Of a DNA stretch of 64,000 nt, positions 47,732-63,000 are shown one piece after another; the stretch's first letter is position 1, and every line of letters starts with the position of its first letter. The translations under genes were made by a program, and so were the position numbers. The notes beneath the pieces were generated by a model. The model saw only the letters and a program-made list of their open reading frames with translations. It was not told the origin of the DNA and ran no database searches. This DNA comes from Hepsetus odoe (taxonomy: Eukaryota > Chordata > Actinopteri > Characiformes > Hepsetidae), in NCBI GenBank assembly GCA_017165825.1, contig CM029376.1, positions 19,604,367 to 19,668,366 of the forward strand. The letters run 5' to 3'.

Positions 47732-50700
47732 TCACTTGAAGACCTTGCCCTGGTTGAAAGATTTGCCTACATGCTTGAATTCACCCTCCCATGCAAAGTA
47801 CTCCTTGACCATAGTCTTGCATTCCTCACTGTCCACATCCAGTTTACGCCAGCTGTAGGATTCGTAGTCAATCTGCCAGTCCTCAGATAGCTGGGGAAGG
47901 AAGGAGTTAGGTGTAAGTGCCAACACTTCATTAAGGTAAGGCAATGCAAATAATCTGCATTAGCCAATTAGCAATACAAAAATACAAGGCAACGCTCACA
48001 CCAAAAAGAAAAATAAATAAATAAAAATTAAAAAGAAATGTACTTACAGTGAAAGCAAGATCCTGGCCTCTGAAGACCCAGATGCCAGAGATGGAACTGT
48101 CATTGTTTGTGCCAAAGAGGATTACACTAGCGAAAGCATTCTTGCGCAGTTTGTCAAGTCGTTGGAACATTCCTAAAGTAAAAACAAATGTGAGGTCACA
48201 TCATTTTTCTCTTCTTTTAAAGTAGATTCTAGTATAGCTAATGAAGAAAAAAAATAAAAACATTAATCTAGCAGCTATAAGCACATGACCTCATAATACT
48301 AACTGACAGGCTGAGCTTTAACAATCCTAACGCATGACGTGAATTCATTATCTTCATTGTTTAATATGCTTAAAAAGTAGATCTAAACAGAAATACTGAA
48401 CCACAAAAGAAATTGTCAGATCATCATCACCCCCCCCACAACTCAGCTTCTGTTCATGAATGACATTGTCACCACGACCTGCTCATACCTGTGATAAGAT
48501 TGCAGCTCATGAAGGTCATTGTCAGCTCATCTGGAAAGCGGTACTCAGCATACCAAATGGAGTAGCCCTCACGGTCAAAGTTCTCCCAGAAGTAAGGGAG
48601 TGCCACAGTCAGAGTGTCCTCATTTGAGTACTTTCTCTTGAACTCATCCAGGACAAATGAACTGATGGTAAATAAAACATGTGGAAAAAGTCTGCTTTGA
48701 GCAAAAGTCACCTGAATAGTTATTTTACAAGCAGAGCATGAGATTAAGAGGCTGAACATGAAGAAAAAGTGATTAACATTTGTGGGAGAAAAGTTAAACC
48801 TTCAGTGAAGGATCAAATACCTCTTTGGAAGGTGAGCAAAGGGGTCCTTGGTTTTGGGTTCAGAAGCCAGGGCAGCTTCACACTCATCCATCTCTTCAGG
48901 AGGAGGAGCGGCAGCTTTCTTCTCCTCCTTTTTCTTTTCTTTCTTTTCCTGTTGTTGTGGCTGCTGCTTCCCAGCATCCTTGCCACCTTTCTCCTTCTTG
49001 GAAGGTGCCTCCTTCTTGGGTTGGATCTCAGCAAACTTCTTGGCTGCATAAAGCATGAAGTTATCCCTCATTACCAAGCATGATAACTAACAAATTCAAT
49101 GTTTCCTGGTATACAAGCGGTAACCCCACAATTCACACAAGACTACAAGTTAGACACCATATTACGGACTGTGTTTTCATTTGATGCACTCCAGAACAAT
49201 TCCACATGTAAGCAACAAATACAAAATAATGGCCACTAAAAAAATCTAACTGTATAAATTAGTTGGATTGTGTGCCTTATCAATGCTACAATTCCTGCAA
49301 ACCTTTTAATATGTATAATAATTTGTGTATTCCTACACAGATGCAGTAAGCAGTCAATTCAACCAATTTACAATTTCAGGTAACAGTAAATTAGCAGGCT
49401 TTTGTCAACAGGGTTAACAACAGCCAGCAATTAAACAAACTCTTAACTCAGCTCACACATGTTTTATGTCATCAAAGTAGCCAGGTATCAGAATGCTCAT
49501 CATACCATCAAACTGGGCCATCTTCTCACAGAGCTTGATGTCTCCAAGAACAGCCTTAAACTGAGGTTGGTTTAAACATGTCACAAACCAGCGATTGACA
49601 TTTGGGAAGGGCTGACGGAAGGCAGGCTCAAGAACCTAAGAGGGACAAGAACTTCCAGGTCAAAGTGAAGAGAGTAATACCAGAACAGAAATTTTAAAAA
49701 GGCAGCTGTGTAGAGTGTCCATTCCTAGATTTTCAAAGTACCCATCAGTTACCTTTACTTTCAATAAATCCTAAATTCAGTTTTTTTGCCATTTGTAAAG
49801 GGTCATTAATTATACTATAGCCAGGGAGAACAAACCATTACACACATCTAGAAGACTGGCCAAAATAAAAAAAGTTTGGGGGGGTGGTGCACATCTTCAA
49901 TTTGCACTTTGTGTCTTGAGGGTCCCTTTAAAATTCTACTTTTGGGGACTTCCCAGAGCTGCATCTCACTGCATGAGCATGTAGCAACAGGCTAAGCAGC
50001 AAAGCTTTTAATTCAGGCAAGAATGTGGGATGAGCCAAACACAGGCTAACTAGTATTCTCTGAAGAGGCATATGTATATGATATCTGCATATTACAAATC
50101 TAAATGGATACAAGACTTAATGACAATGTATGCTAGCTCAAAATATCTGACTGGAATACCTACTATATAGGCTCAATCATTAGACCCAACAGACAAATGT
50201 GCTGTGTTTCATCAAATCACTTTTACATGTACTATGCTGATTAAGATACTCAACCAAAAGCATCTCCATAATTTACAAGAGGCCATGAATGCTCCAACAA
50301 TTTCTACCATTTAAACCATATTTGCACACAGCGACCACACCTTTAACCAAATGCACCCTTTAATAAATCTTGTAAACGCCACCACCCATATATTCTGCAC
50401 AGTCATTTGTTTGCTCCTGTAACAGTGCCATTTCAAGAACAATACTTTTTTAAAAAATAAATAAATACATTTTGTATGTAGGACAAGAAACTTAATGGTT
50501 CTAACCTCATGGTACAACTATATCTGGGGCAAAGCATAAACATACCATCATATGTAAACATCTAAGAACACCCCACACCTAGCCTCACATGAGTCTTCGG
50601 AACAGTATGTGAGGGGAGCGGTGTTGAAATAAGCACGATTTTGCCCGGAGCAAGGAGCGGCTTTAGAATACTGGAGCATGTTTTCTCTCGCTTCAAGACC

Positions 50701-53268
50701 ACTGATACAACTGACTGAGATCAAGTTTTTTTTCCAGACTCCCTCAGGCAAGAATTCAGAATCATGGATACCTCTCTCACCCATGGTCCCAAAGAACCAA
50801 ACTAACTATGTTTATTACTCCTCTGACCTTGATTGCCTTTTGTAAAGACTACTTAAGCCACTTTGAATACAAAGCATGAGCTTAACCAGCTTCAGTTGTT
50901 ATATATATTTATATTAACAATATTCAGTTATATATTTTACACCTGTACAGTTTACATATTTACATTACTTCCTCTATTCTGTTGCATCTAGAATTTGTTT
51001 TTTCATGTCATTGCACAACAATTCAAGGATACATTTAATTGCAAGTTATTTTTTTTCTAGCAATGTATGTAACAATCTTTTTAAAAGCAACTTGATGCAA
51101 ACAGATGCAGTCACCTGAAGGCCGTAAGGCTCTGCTTTCTCTATACATCCACATTTACAGCAACGCAGTAGACTACAAGAACAACTTGTGTATTCATAAC
51201 TTCAGCTACTTAGGAATGTAATTTATTATCTTCCTGTGACTCAAGGAATCCTAGATAGGTGGTCTTGCGCAGGGGTGGACAGCCCGTCATGAAGGGCCAG
51301 CGTTCTGCACAATTTGGAAACCTCCCTGCTCAGCTCACCCCTATTTGAGGAGGCAACTACTAAAACTGTGAAAGACACCTGCCCTCTAGGACTAGAGCTT
51401 CCCACCCCAGCTTAGCATCAACACATGGTAGTGGACCTGGAGGGTGAGCAGGGAGCAAGTGAGGAGCAGGAGACCCCAGAGCAAAATGACTATAGAACTT
51501 TTCAAGCAAGGAGCAGAAAATTTAACCTCCCTGTTCCACTCACATTTGCTGCAAAAGTGGGTTCTGTCTTAACTTCATTGAAAGGAAAAACATGGAACTC
51601 ACCTGCTTGTAGAGCCACAGCAGAGAGCAGACCACCGTGATGTCAGCTAGACTGACACGCTCACCAACCAAGAAAGTACGAGTATTTAAGTGCTGGTTAA
51701 GAACAGTGAGCACACGCTTCACCTCCTCCTTGGCCTGCTCTGTGGCCTAGAGAGACAGTATCCAGAAAATAAATATTACAGCTATGAAACTGGTGCATGC
51801 TCTAAATGCACATCTTTGATCGATAAATCTACTGACCTGTTTATTGAACTGCATAATGCCCAAGGTGGGGAAAACCCAGGCACTGGCTGGAGGGATGATC
51901 TCAGAATCAGCAAAGCTGACCCACTGCAGGACCTGGGCGCTGGCTTCAGGAGTGCTGCCACGGAGGGCATCATTGCTCACTGCCAGAAGTACACACATTT
52001 GCATTTTTAAAGTATGCATACACTAACATTTCAAATGTTAGTAAACATTCTTGGTTTCATTCTTGGTCCATGGTTCTTTTGGGGTTTATCCCCATGTCTG
52101 GAGTTGAAAAAAATCTGGAACTTTAAAGCCTGCTTTGGGACCCACTGCTCTAAGCAGCATTCAAATCCTAGCATGTTAATGATCAAAAAGGTGTTGCTTA
52201 CGGTAGTGAGCAATGGCATTGCTCTCGAACAGACAGAAGCCATCATCACCCTGGTAAGCTGGAACCTGTAGACAGGAGGCAAGTCCAGCAGTGAATAAAA
52301 CTTTTTCAGGACAGATAAGCATTTCCTTTGCAGGGTGCGAGTGAATATACAGAGAATGGAATAATTACCCACCTTGCCCAAGGGAAAGTTGCTGAGGAAA
52401 GCAGGGGAGCGGTTTGTCTGCCCAAAGGTGAAGGCAGGGGGGGAACTCGCCACCTTCAGGCGAGCCCCACTGTACTGGGCTGCGATTTGAGCCTTGTAGG
52501 CCCTCCAGTTCTCTGCGTATGTGTAGAGAGTCTGGAAAACAGAGGTCAGAGCTTCATTTCAGAAATCAATGTCCAGGGAGGGGGAAATTTCCAGGGCACC
52601 CCAGATCATGATGCACCATTTTCTTTAAGATGGTTAACAAGAGGTGATGGAGAAGGTGATGTCCATCAGTGCCCACAGGCATCAGTTCAGTATGAACCAT
52701 TTCTTTTCTGCCTCTTAAAAGACACTAGGTGCAAAAGAAAGCAGGAGCCACATTTTATTGTTATCTTTACAAACAAGGACATAATACATCCAAAACCCGT
52801 ATAAAAATTCTCAATGTTCTTTCTACTGGGTAGCTTTTAAGAGCTAAATGGGGAGATTGTTTATTAGCCAGCTGGCAGCCGGTGGCCTCCTGTTAAACCA
52901 GGCTAACAATAAAAACACTGCACATTTGGTCAAAAAACGAACAACCGGGCGACTTTAATGCGTTATAAGGGTTCAGAAAAGGCATATGAAGGGCTGCCCG
53001 GTGCTGACATGAGACGCAGCGTGAAACGTGGCATCACAGAGAGGCTCCGAGCTGCTCGTTCCTTCTGCTCATTCAGAACTAGCACCGGCAGGTTTTAAAA
53101 GCTGAAATAAATCACTGAGCGGCTCCGAGAAAGGATTTAAAACCGCCCCGTGAAGAGAAAAAGGCACTGGCAACAAGGATGGATGCGATAATAGAAGGAT
53201 TGCGGTCGAAAAGGGGCACTAGGAGAAGAAGTTAGATTTCCAACCATCTTACTCACCCCCACCGCCAT
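47732..53268 (-). CDS. eef1g: Elongation factor 1-gamma
   Basis: Ten coding exons: 53268-53257, 52531-52373, 52265-52202, 51979-51837, 51746-51603, 49635-49506, 49043-48821, 48661-48489, 48172-48048 and 47890-47732, all GT-AG, totalling 443 codons (human 437). The protein starts MAVGTLYTYAENWRAYKAQI. Residues about 5-85 are a glutathione S-transferase N-terminal fold (FTFGQTNRSPAFLSNFPLGK), about 90-215 the GST C-terminal fold (LADITVVCSLLWLYKQ), about 218-285 a Lys/Glu/Gln-rich linker, and the rest the conserved EF1G domain (DPFAHLPK; SNEDTLTVALPYFWENF; TGMFQRLDKLRKNAFASVIL) ending GKSFNQGKVFK. It is the scaffold subunit of the eEF1B complex that reloads eEF1A with GTP in the cytosol, anchoring eEF1B-alpha and beta through the GST domain. 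Intact, with no breaks seen. Confidence 0.97.
49636..51602 (-). other. eef1g: eef1g largest intron
   Basis: This 1.97-kb intron separates the exon ending LLWLYKQ from the exon starting VLEPAFRQPF. It is mostly AT-rich; a GC-richer patch at about 51250-51540 looks like a decayed interspersed repeat but was not identified. No snoRNA with clear C/D boxes was found by eye. Confidence 0.6.
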
Positions 53269-53380
53269 CTTCAGGACGAGAGCGAGAGAGAGAGAGAGAG
53301 AGAAAGAGAGAGCGGCGCACGCTAATACCGTCACCACGAGACCCGGCGCAGAAATAGCACGCGAGAGCTGAAGCTGCATT
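53257..53380 (-). promoter_or_regulatory. eef1g: eef1g leader and core promoter with CT tract
   Basis: Just upstream of the ATG (minus strand) lies a pure pyrimidine microsatellite (complement of 53284-53312), preceded by CpG-rich DNA with GCGCCGGGTC. eef1g mRNAs belong to the 5'TOP class, which start with C and a pyrimidine run; the CT repeat could supply that tract. The transcription start is not proven. Confidence 0.45.
53284..53312. repeat. eef1g: (GA)n/(CT)n microsatellite in the eef1g leader
   Basis: GA run of 29 bp with one AA interruption, only about 15 bp upstream of the eef1g start codon, so most likely transcribed as CU repeat in the 5' UTR. Confidence 0.92.
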
Positions 53381-53708
53381 CAGGAGGAGCCCTGATTCTG
53401 AGTGTGAGAGGATTAAAGCGGTTTATTGGTCGCTTACACCGTTACACGTTAACATGCAGGGAAGTGTACCTCTCCTGAGATTATATCCAACAGTAGATCC
53501 ATGAACAAACTATACTATCAATCTCTAAAAGGATTTAAAAGATATTCTTGTGCTGAAATATGCAGGATAAAGTGAATGCAGAATATTGTGCAGAAATAAA
53601 AGTCAAAAGTTCTGCCAGAATGATGGGCTGACTTTTTACATCAGATAGAAGAACAGAAGTCAACTTATGGGCATTCCTTGAACAGCTGACTCAAGTCTTT
53701 AATTCAAA

Positions 53709-53800
53709 AGTGAAAGTGACAACCCTTGTCATTGCGAGGTCAAAGCACAGCAGTGAACCACAACGAAATTGGACCTCTGCATTTAACCCATGCACACTCA
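53709..53800 (-). mobile_element. 5'-truncated tRNA-SINE fragment
   Basis: This about 92-bp segment is nearly identical to the tail half of the SINE at 56.07-56.33 kb, in the same orientation (shared ATTGCGAGGTCA and CACAACGAAATTGGACCTC). The tRNA-like head is missing, as expected for truncated retroposition. Confidence 0.8.
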
Positions 53801-54545
53801 GTCCTCTGAGATGACAACGAATGTCCCTGGCACAAAGGCCGGCAAAATAATCAACATTGCTTAAATATATTGGGTGTTAGGGATACATTTGGTCATTTTA
53901 TGGGACTGATAATGAAGATGGTCCACTTTTATGAAATTCCTTGGCAGGATGAGGGGATCAGGTAAGGTGGATGAGAGAGCTGAAGAGTGGACATCCAGAA
54001 GAGGGCTGGGAACCAAGTTTTGCATCTTGAGCATCAGTACTGTAATCACCTTGTCCTTTTGACAGTGGACCTCATACCATAAAGGCATCAGCAGCACCTA
54101 GAATGCATTAGCCTTGGTGAAATTTATTTCTGTCACAGATAACAGCAGGTCACCATTTACTCGTGTTGGTTGAATGTACTCTGTATACATTCGTTACTGT
54201 ATTTAAGTCTTACACACTACATGCTGTAACATCTGCACTAGGTAGATTCATGTCATGTGTTATTTTGTTTTTTTGTGTAGCACCATGGTCAGTGGTAATG
54301 TGTTTATGATTGTATTGACAATAAAACCTACTTGACATTTTGCTTCAGGAAGTGTGGCTTACTGTTGTTTCTCTGTTTCCATTAAAGTAAAGTAAACCTG
54401 CATGCAAGAAATGTACAAATTTTCAAGCTTATTTATTTAAAAAAATAATTGTCATCTACTGGGGTGAAAAGTATGACAGAACAAAATAACAACTAGGAGG
54501 ACTGTTTTTGTAAAAGCAAATACAGAAACATCAGTACACTGACAA
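53800..54545. other. Intergenic DNA between polr2g and eef1g
   Basis: No gene. The part up to about 54340 ends in TTGTATTGACAATAAAACC, which resembles the 3' end of a teleost retroposon, but the body was not identified. Confidence 0.4.
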
Positions 54546-54551
54546 TTTATT
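54546..54551 (-). terminator. polr2g: polr2g candidate poly(A) signal
   Basis: AATAAA on the minus strand about 290 bp after the polr2g stop codon. Another AATAAA occurs at 54432-54437, so usage is uncertain. Confidence 0.5.
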
Positions 54552-54838
54552 GTCCATGCATGCAACTCAGCTTTCATCAAGTTGAACACAGCTCACTGAG
54601 CCGTTTCTCGTTTTAACCAGTTGAAGAGAGCATTCATATTGCGTGAGCACACACTGAGTATTTATGCCTGTGATGCTCTCATTAGCCAATCATTCAAAAA
54701 CATCCCTTATATTTAGTCCATGTTTGTGGGAAAAAAAAGATTCTACACAACTGTAGGTGTAGACACTGAAGGATGATAAACAAACACTTCCAAAACAAGA
54801 TGAAATTTATAAGTCCACTGGCATTTTTTACAGACGGA

Positions 54839-57631
<2,793 letters not shown>

Positions 57632-57800
57632 CTTTTACGTTGTTGTGTACAGCCGCGGATTACAACTGAAACGCATTCAAATGCTGTAAACCGTTCTCAG
57701 CGGAGCAGTGTGAAATTACCAAGAATACTAGGGAGACTTCCGGTTGCAAGTTTTCTTTGGTGTATCAAAATAAAAGTCCGGTTCCTCAATCGATTTTTAC
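57632..57800 (-). promoter_or_regulatory. polr2g: polr2g core promoter with ETS site
   Basis: About 110 bp upstream of the polr2g ATG the minus strand has AACCGGAAGT (57736-57745), a consensus ETS/GABP site typical of TATA-less housekeeping promoters. A second CCGGAC-type core lies near 57778. No TATA box is seen. Confidence 0.5.
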
Positions 57801-58475
57801 ATTTCAGCGCTTTAACATGAAGGAATATAAATATTGCCATGATATATTACAACGACATCAACGTATTCGTTCGTATTTATTGATTAATACATTTATTTAT
57901 GTAAAAAATTAATAATACAGGAAGAAAGTAAATTAAATTTCTGGTTTATATACATTTTCCACATTTTCCTAGTTCTAAAAATCTATAAAGAAACAAACCT
58001 ATTTCAATATACTCTACTAACTCTAGCTTAATAGAAACAGGTGTTAGATACATCAAAAAACCATTAGAAAGAAGTTTGCTGGGTTTTAAACACAGACACC
58101 AAAAGGCAATGATTAAGCCTGATTTCACATAAGGTCAAATGTATATGCAATATACATCAGTAAAGGATTGTGTCGGCATCAGACCTACTCAGGTACACTC
58201 TACTAGCTCTACTTTAATAGAAACAAGTGCCGGAAGTTTCCCTCATATCTTTAGAAATTTCGAACTACTATGCCGAGTAGTGTAGAACTTTGATTTTGAA
58301 AAATGCGTCTTCGTAACCATGAGAACAGAAGTACTTCGGGTTCATTATTCGCGCTAGGTTCATGCTTCTTCTCAGTGGTGTAATTCTGAACAAAGCTAAC
58401 TTACTTCTGGGTTACCGGACTTTCAAAATAAATTCTAACCGCTCAATGTAACAACCTTCAGGCCTTTTAAATTAT

Positions 58476-58481
58476 ACATAT

Positions 58482-58518
<37 letters not shown>
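58476..58518. repeat. (TA)n microsatellite
   Basis: TATA dinucleotide run with one AT phase shift. It is self-complementary, so it can form a cruciform. Confidence 0.93.
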
Positions 58519-58779
58519 GAATAAAAAAAAACAAATTTTTAGATTTATAGGACATCTGATAAGTAGCACGGATAAGAAGCATGAGTGCTAAAAATTAACA
58601 TATTTTATTTATAAAAAATTATATTTTTTATTTAATTAAATTTTTTACGTTTCAATAAATGCTTGTAGGTAACTTTAAATACTGTATATTATTACAGTAC
58701 TTATGTACTGTATATATGAGTCATCTAATTCTCGTGTAGATATGTATGTACATATATATTATATAGATAGATAGATTAT

Positions 58780-58948
58780 TTATTATTTATTTTTATAGCT
58801 CATGTACTTCTCCTGTACTTGACCTCTTTCCTCTTTCCTGTGTCTCTATTTTTAATATATCTTTTACATCTGTCACTTTTATAGAGCCTGTAACAACCAT
58901 TTTCCCATTCATTAGGATAATAAAATACTCTACTCTACTCTCTCTAAA
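58780..58948 (+). mobile_element. Probable LINE 3' tail
   Basis: The segment ends CATTAGGATAATAAAATACTC followed by CTACT/CTCTACT microrepeats. Teleost LINE insertions often end in an AATAAAG-like core with a short tandem repeat made from the last bases. The upstream part (CTGTACTTGACCTC, CTGTAACAACC) fits a LINE 3' UTR; no reverse transcriptase is present, so it would be a 5'-truncated copy. Confidence 0.4.
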
Positions 58949-58951
58949 CAA

Positions 58952-58966
58952 CCACCAGAGGGCAGT
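58952..58966 (+). promoter_or_regulatory. CTCF-like motif
   Basis: CCACCAGAGGGCAGT on the plus strand, a close match to the CTCF core, about 1.3 kb upstream of polr2g and in the opposite orientation to the motif near 47.07 kb. Motif match only. Confidence 0.35.
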
Positions 58967-59811
58967 AAACTTTTATCTTTGCATTAATAAAAAAGGCAAG
59001 TCTCCCCTTCTTCACAAATGCATCTTTGTATTGTGGTTTAATGTAAACACGCATTTTAAAACTTTGGCAATTTTGTCATCTGTGCAATTTTTAGTTTAAA
59101 TGAAATGGGCTTTTGTTTATTAAACTCTGAAATATATCTGTTTTTCTGTGTAAATTTAGAAAATAAATCCTAATCTGCTGCCTGCCTAGACATTTTAACC
59201 CTAAAGATGCCAGCGGTGTAGAACGGGTTCACTGTTCGACCAGTAGGGGAGCAGTGCAGCCGGGCCTATTTTTTAAACCTTGCCTTGAAGGTTCATCACT
59301 TGATCATCCAGTAAAGCACAGTAATAAAGCTGTAAAAATCATAACTGAACAGGCAATAACGATATTCAAATAGTGGCAAGAAACATAAATGATCTTTTTG
59401 TGGCATAAATGTTCTCATCTTACCACTTTAAAGCACTCCGCACTTTAGTTACAACACTGCTGTTCTGTTATGATGTGATGCTCACATTTAACCCCAACAG
59501 TCAAAAAAGGTTTTATTTAAAATCACATGTCCTTCATTTTTACTTTTTATTGATGCTATAATGAAAAATGTCCATGTAACATTCAGATAAACAAAATTAT
59601 ATTTATTTATAACGGAAGAGAAAAGCTGACTAATTGCTTATAAATGGCTAATAGGAGATTGCAGACAGTTTAATTCAACTGCACATAATTAAGGTGCTGT
59701 TTTCCCTAAAGAGGAGATGCTTAAAGCCAAAATTGGGAATTCCTAGAACTTTTTGTTTTATTGTAGTTTTGATTCTATATTTTATCGCCTTGCAAACTAC
59801 TAACAAAGACA

Positions 59812-59828
59812 CCACACACACACACCCC
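59812..59828. repeat. (CA)n microsatellite
   Basis: Short ACACACAC run. Confidence 0.85.
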
Positions 59829-59983
59829 AGACCAGTAAGTTGCCTGAGGTGTCTGTCACCGTCACTACTCCCAGGTGCTTTAAATCGCTTTGCCCCTGCT
59901 GCATTATTTACTGTGTGCTCTGCCTGTTTCTACAATGAAAAATAGTCACTTTCACTTCCTTACACACCTACACACATGCACAT

Positions 59984-60005
59984 ACACACACACACACACA
60001 CACAC
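59984..60005. repeat. (CA)n microsatellite
   Basis: About eleven CA units. Confidence 0.9.
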
Positions 60006-63000
60006 TAATACTCTCAGCATTAATCCAGTGATCCTATGGTAGCTTTAGTGCAGCTTCAGCAGCTCCTGATTGTTTCACGCCTGCATGTAATTCCAAGTAT
60101 CATAACCATTAATTTGCCAAAAGAATGTATTTGTACATCCACCTCCACAACTTTCTGCTTAAGAAAGGCCTCCCTGCATCCTGCTCTGCCTTTCACCCCA
60201 GACACTCCTTTATCGCAGGAGATGCTGAAAGACAATGACAGAGAGAAATTGCATGTGGCAGTGCAAGAATGGGTCCAAGAAAGGAGAGGAAACATGTTTT
60301 GTTGCTGTAGCCCCTCTGAAATGGGTCCTTGCTTATTCTGGGGAGCAGTTTTGTAGCCTTAAAAGCCGGTGTTTAAAAGCTCTTCTTTGACTGGGGTGCA
60401 AAGGCCAGAAGCAGCGGTGTGCCATAGATCAGACTGCCTGGCCATTGTTGCTTGGGCAGGTCAGATACCCCCAAACTGAGGCCATGCATGCTGATGAGCC
60501 TGGGCAGATGTCCACAAATATCCCAGGGCAGCGCACAGTGTTTGCATCAGAAAGAGTTGTCCAAAGCGTTAAAGGTCCTTGGGGACTTCTTCGTTTTTTC
60601 TGCATGCTGCATTCTTGCAGAGCTGCTGGCACTCATATAATTAACCTTGATATCAGAACAGGCAGGGCAAGAGAATGCGTGCAGATGTCTCCACAGCCAC
60701 AAGTTCACGGTCCTTGTGTACCAAAGGCACCTCCTCGCATTTAAGTCACCAAACATTTTCCTTTTAGCATTACCAAAGGTTTTACTGGTTTTTGTCTGTT
60801 TGTTTGTGTGATGAAACCTCAGCAGGAGTTTTTTTAAACACATTAGAACATGTATCACAGCAGTGCAAACATAAAGCTAGTCATAAAAAGTTGTTCAAAA
60901 AAATGTATTCAGTGTTAGCCACCAAAAATATCTTTGCTTTGACATGTACTGCTTTGCTTAAAGAAGAATCCTGCAACCATGCCATCAAATCTGTTTGACA
61001 AGGCCATTGTATTTGTGTATGTATTTCTCATCAAGCTCATGTTTCTTTCTTCCATTAACACTATGATGTCTTCCATTAACACCATGAATCATCACTATTT
61101 TCAAACACATTCTAAAGGACATCTTAGGCTACTAAAATGCAAAAAGTGTTGGAGCTGGACTGAAAACAAAACTCGACCATTCCATAGTAGAACCTCTCCA
61201 TTCCTGTTTTTCACACCTGTTCTGAAAGACATTGTACATGCTGAGTGACTATTACCATTCCCCTGAGCAGTAGTGTGCCCACTGATTCGGGGGAAGCACT
61301 ACAGATATTGTCCTGGAATAATTGCACTTGTATAGTTTGCCACTGCTCTTTCATTACATGGTGGTCTAAGTTCTCTTACTAGCGACACCTAATGCAGAAG
61401 TGCTGCCATTGTTTTCAAGCTCCTCATTGTCCAGCCACATTCTTTCACGTGGTTCCTGTTTCGCTCAAGTATTGCTGATTATAGCATGTGTATGTTGCTG
61501 CTCTTTAGGAAGGAATGCATCTTTTGATCTGTTATCAGCGATGGTCTATTTCTTCTTCACAGAAACATCAAATAATAATGATATAAGATAAAATATAACA
61601 CCAATCAGCAGCAGAGTTGGTTAAACTACTGTGTAATGTGACTATTCAGCATGAAGAATTACACTGTCTTTCATGCCATAATACTGCATTTTAAGTTCAT
61701 TTTAAGTTTATTTGAGGCCACAGGATGTAAATCATCAGTTTATCCAAAGCCAGTTAGTAATTTGGAAAAACCCACGTTCAATTCACTCTTTAACTATTCC
61801 GGGATGACGTATATGAATTTTTTACAAATAAATTTTAGATTATTTTGTCATTTTCCACTGTAGGTAGTCCACTGTGTGCCCAAATTATCCCCAAAATGCA
61901 AATCCTACATTGTAGATGTAAAGCTATCAAAAATATTTTCCTAGTGTTTTGGGGATTTTTTTGTAGAGTAGAGTTTGTTGAGTAAAATATGTCTGGTTTG
62001 TTTTGCTCAAACACTGACAGAATAAGAAATCCTGGTCCAGTGCCTCAATTCACTACTGCCCCTCCTCTCCCCTCCCCTCCATCTCCACCCGCAGCTTTCA
62101 GATGCAAAGCAAGCAGACATATGGAGAGGAGGTCTTTCTCCGGCCCTCCTAAAGATTCAGATTGTATGACAAATCACGTCCACCACCATCCTCCCAGCCC
62201 CACACAGAATCTCCAGACAACAGCTTCATTAGAGTGAAAGAGGGAGTTTTGCCAACTTTGCCGAGTCAGCTCAGACCTCTTCCCCTTCTCAATTACTCCA
62301 TTGTTGGCTCCGGCTTCAAGTTATCACACTCCAAACCATATGGCTTATTCGAGCACCTATAAATGATGCCACCACAGCTCCAAGCCTCATATATAAAATA
62401 TACAAAATAACTAACAAATAATGTCAAATATATTCTGAATATTCTATTTATTAATTGGAAGAAGTGGATCCGATTTATTTAGAACAGAATATTGTGTATT
62501 CGGCCATCATTACATTACAGTCTAAGAATTTTTCCTAGGCATACATAGATGTGTGCATATCTTTTACTGACATTAATTGGGTACATATTCTGTGTTGCAG
62601 TTAAAGATGTTTACACCTGTGTATGTCTAGGAGAATTTCTTAGTAATAGTAAAAGCTAGATACTGAGAATACTGTCTTTATGTACTCAGAAATATTCTGC
62701 TACAATACATGAAGATTTAAAATATTCCGAATACATTAAAAATAGAATTTGCTGTTTTAATTTTTTTACCTGGTTGTACGCAGTGATTGAGTACCTCTTT
62801 AGAGTGTGCAATGATCCTATTTGCTACACACTATAAACTTAAAGCATTATCCAAAAACATAATTAGTAATATTTTTAGATAGCTTCCATTTCAAAATACA
62901 GTGTAGACTCAGTACACAGTAAATTTTTGATTTCTAAAGACATATTCCCAATATCTATTTTCTGTAACCTTACGTCAGTTCACAGTGTGTGAACAAACAA

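Noticed and set aside
48180..48488. C/D-box snoRNA in an eef1g intron
   Set aside because: A TGATGATG motif is followed too closely by a CTGA motif and no terminal stem was seen.
52031..52453. 140-codon minus-strand open frame overlapping eef1g exons 2-3
   Set aside because: It reads through the real splice sites; only the exon parts match eEF1G.
52328..52804. 158-codon plus-strand open frame
   Set aside because: It is a shadow of eef1g coding exon 2 and its flanks on the opposite strand.
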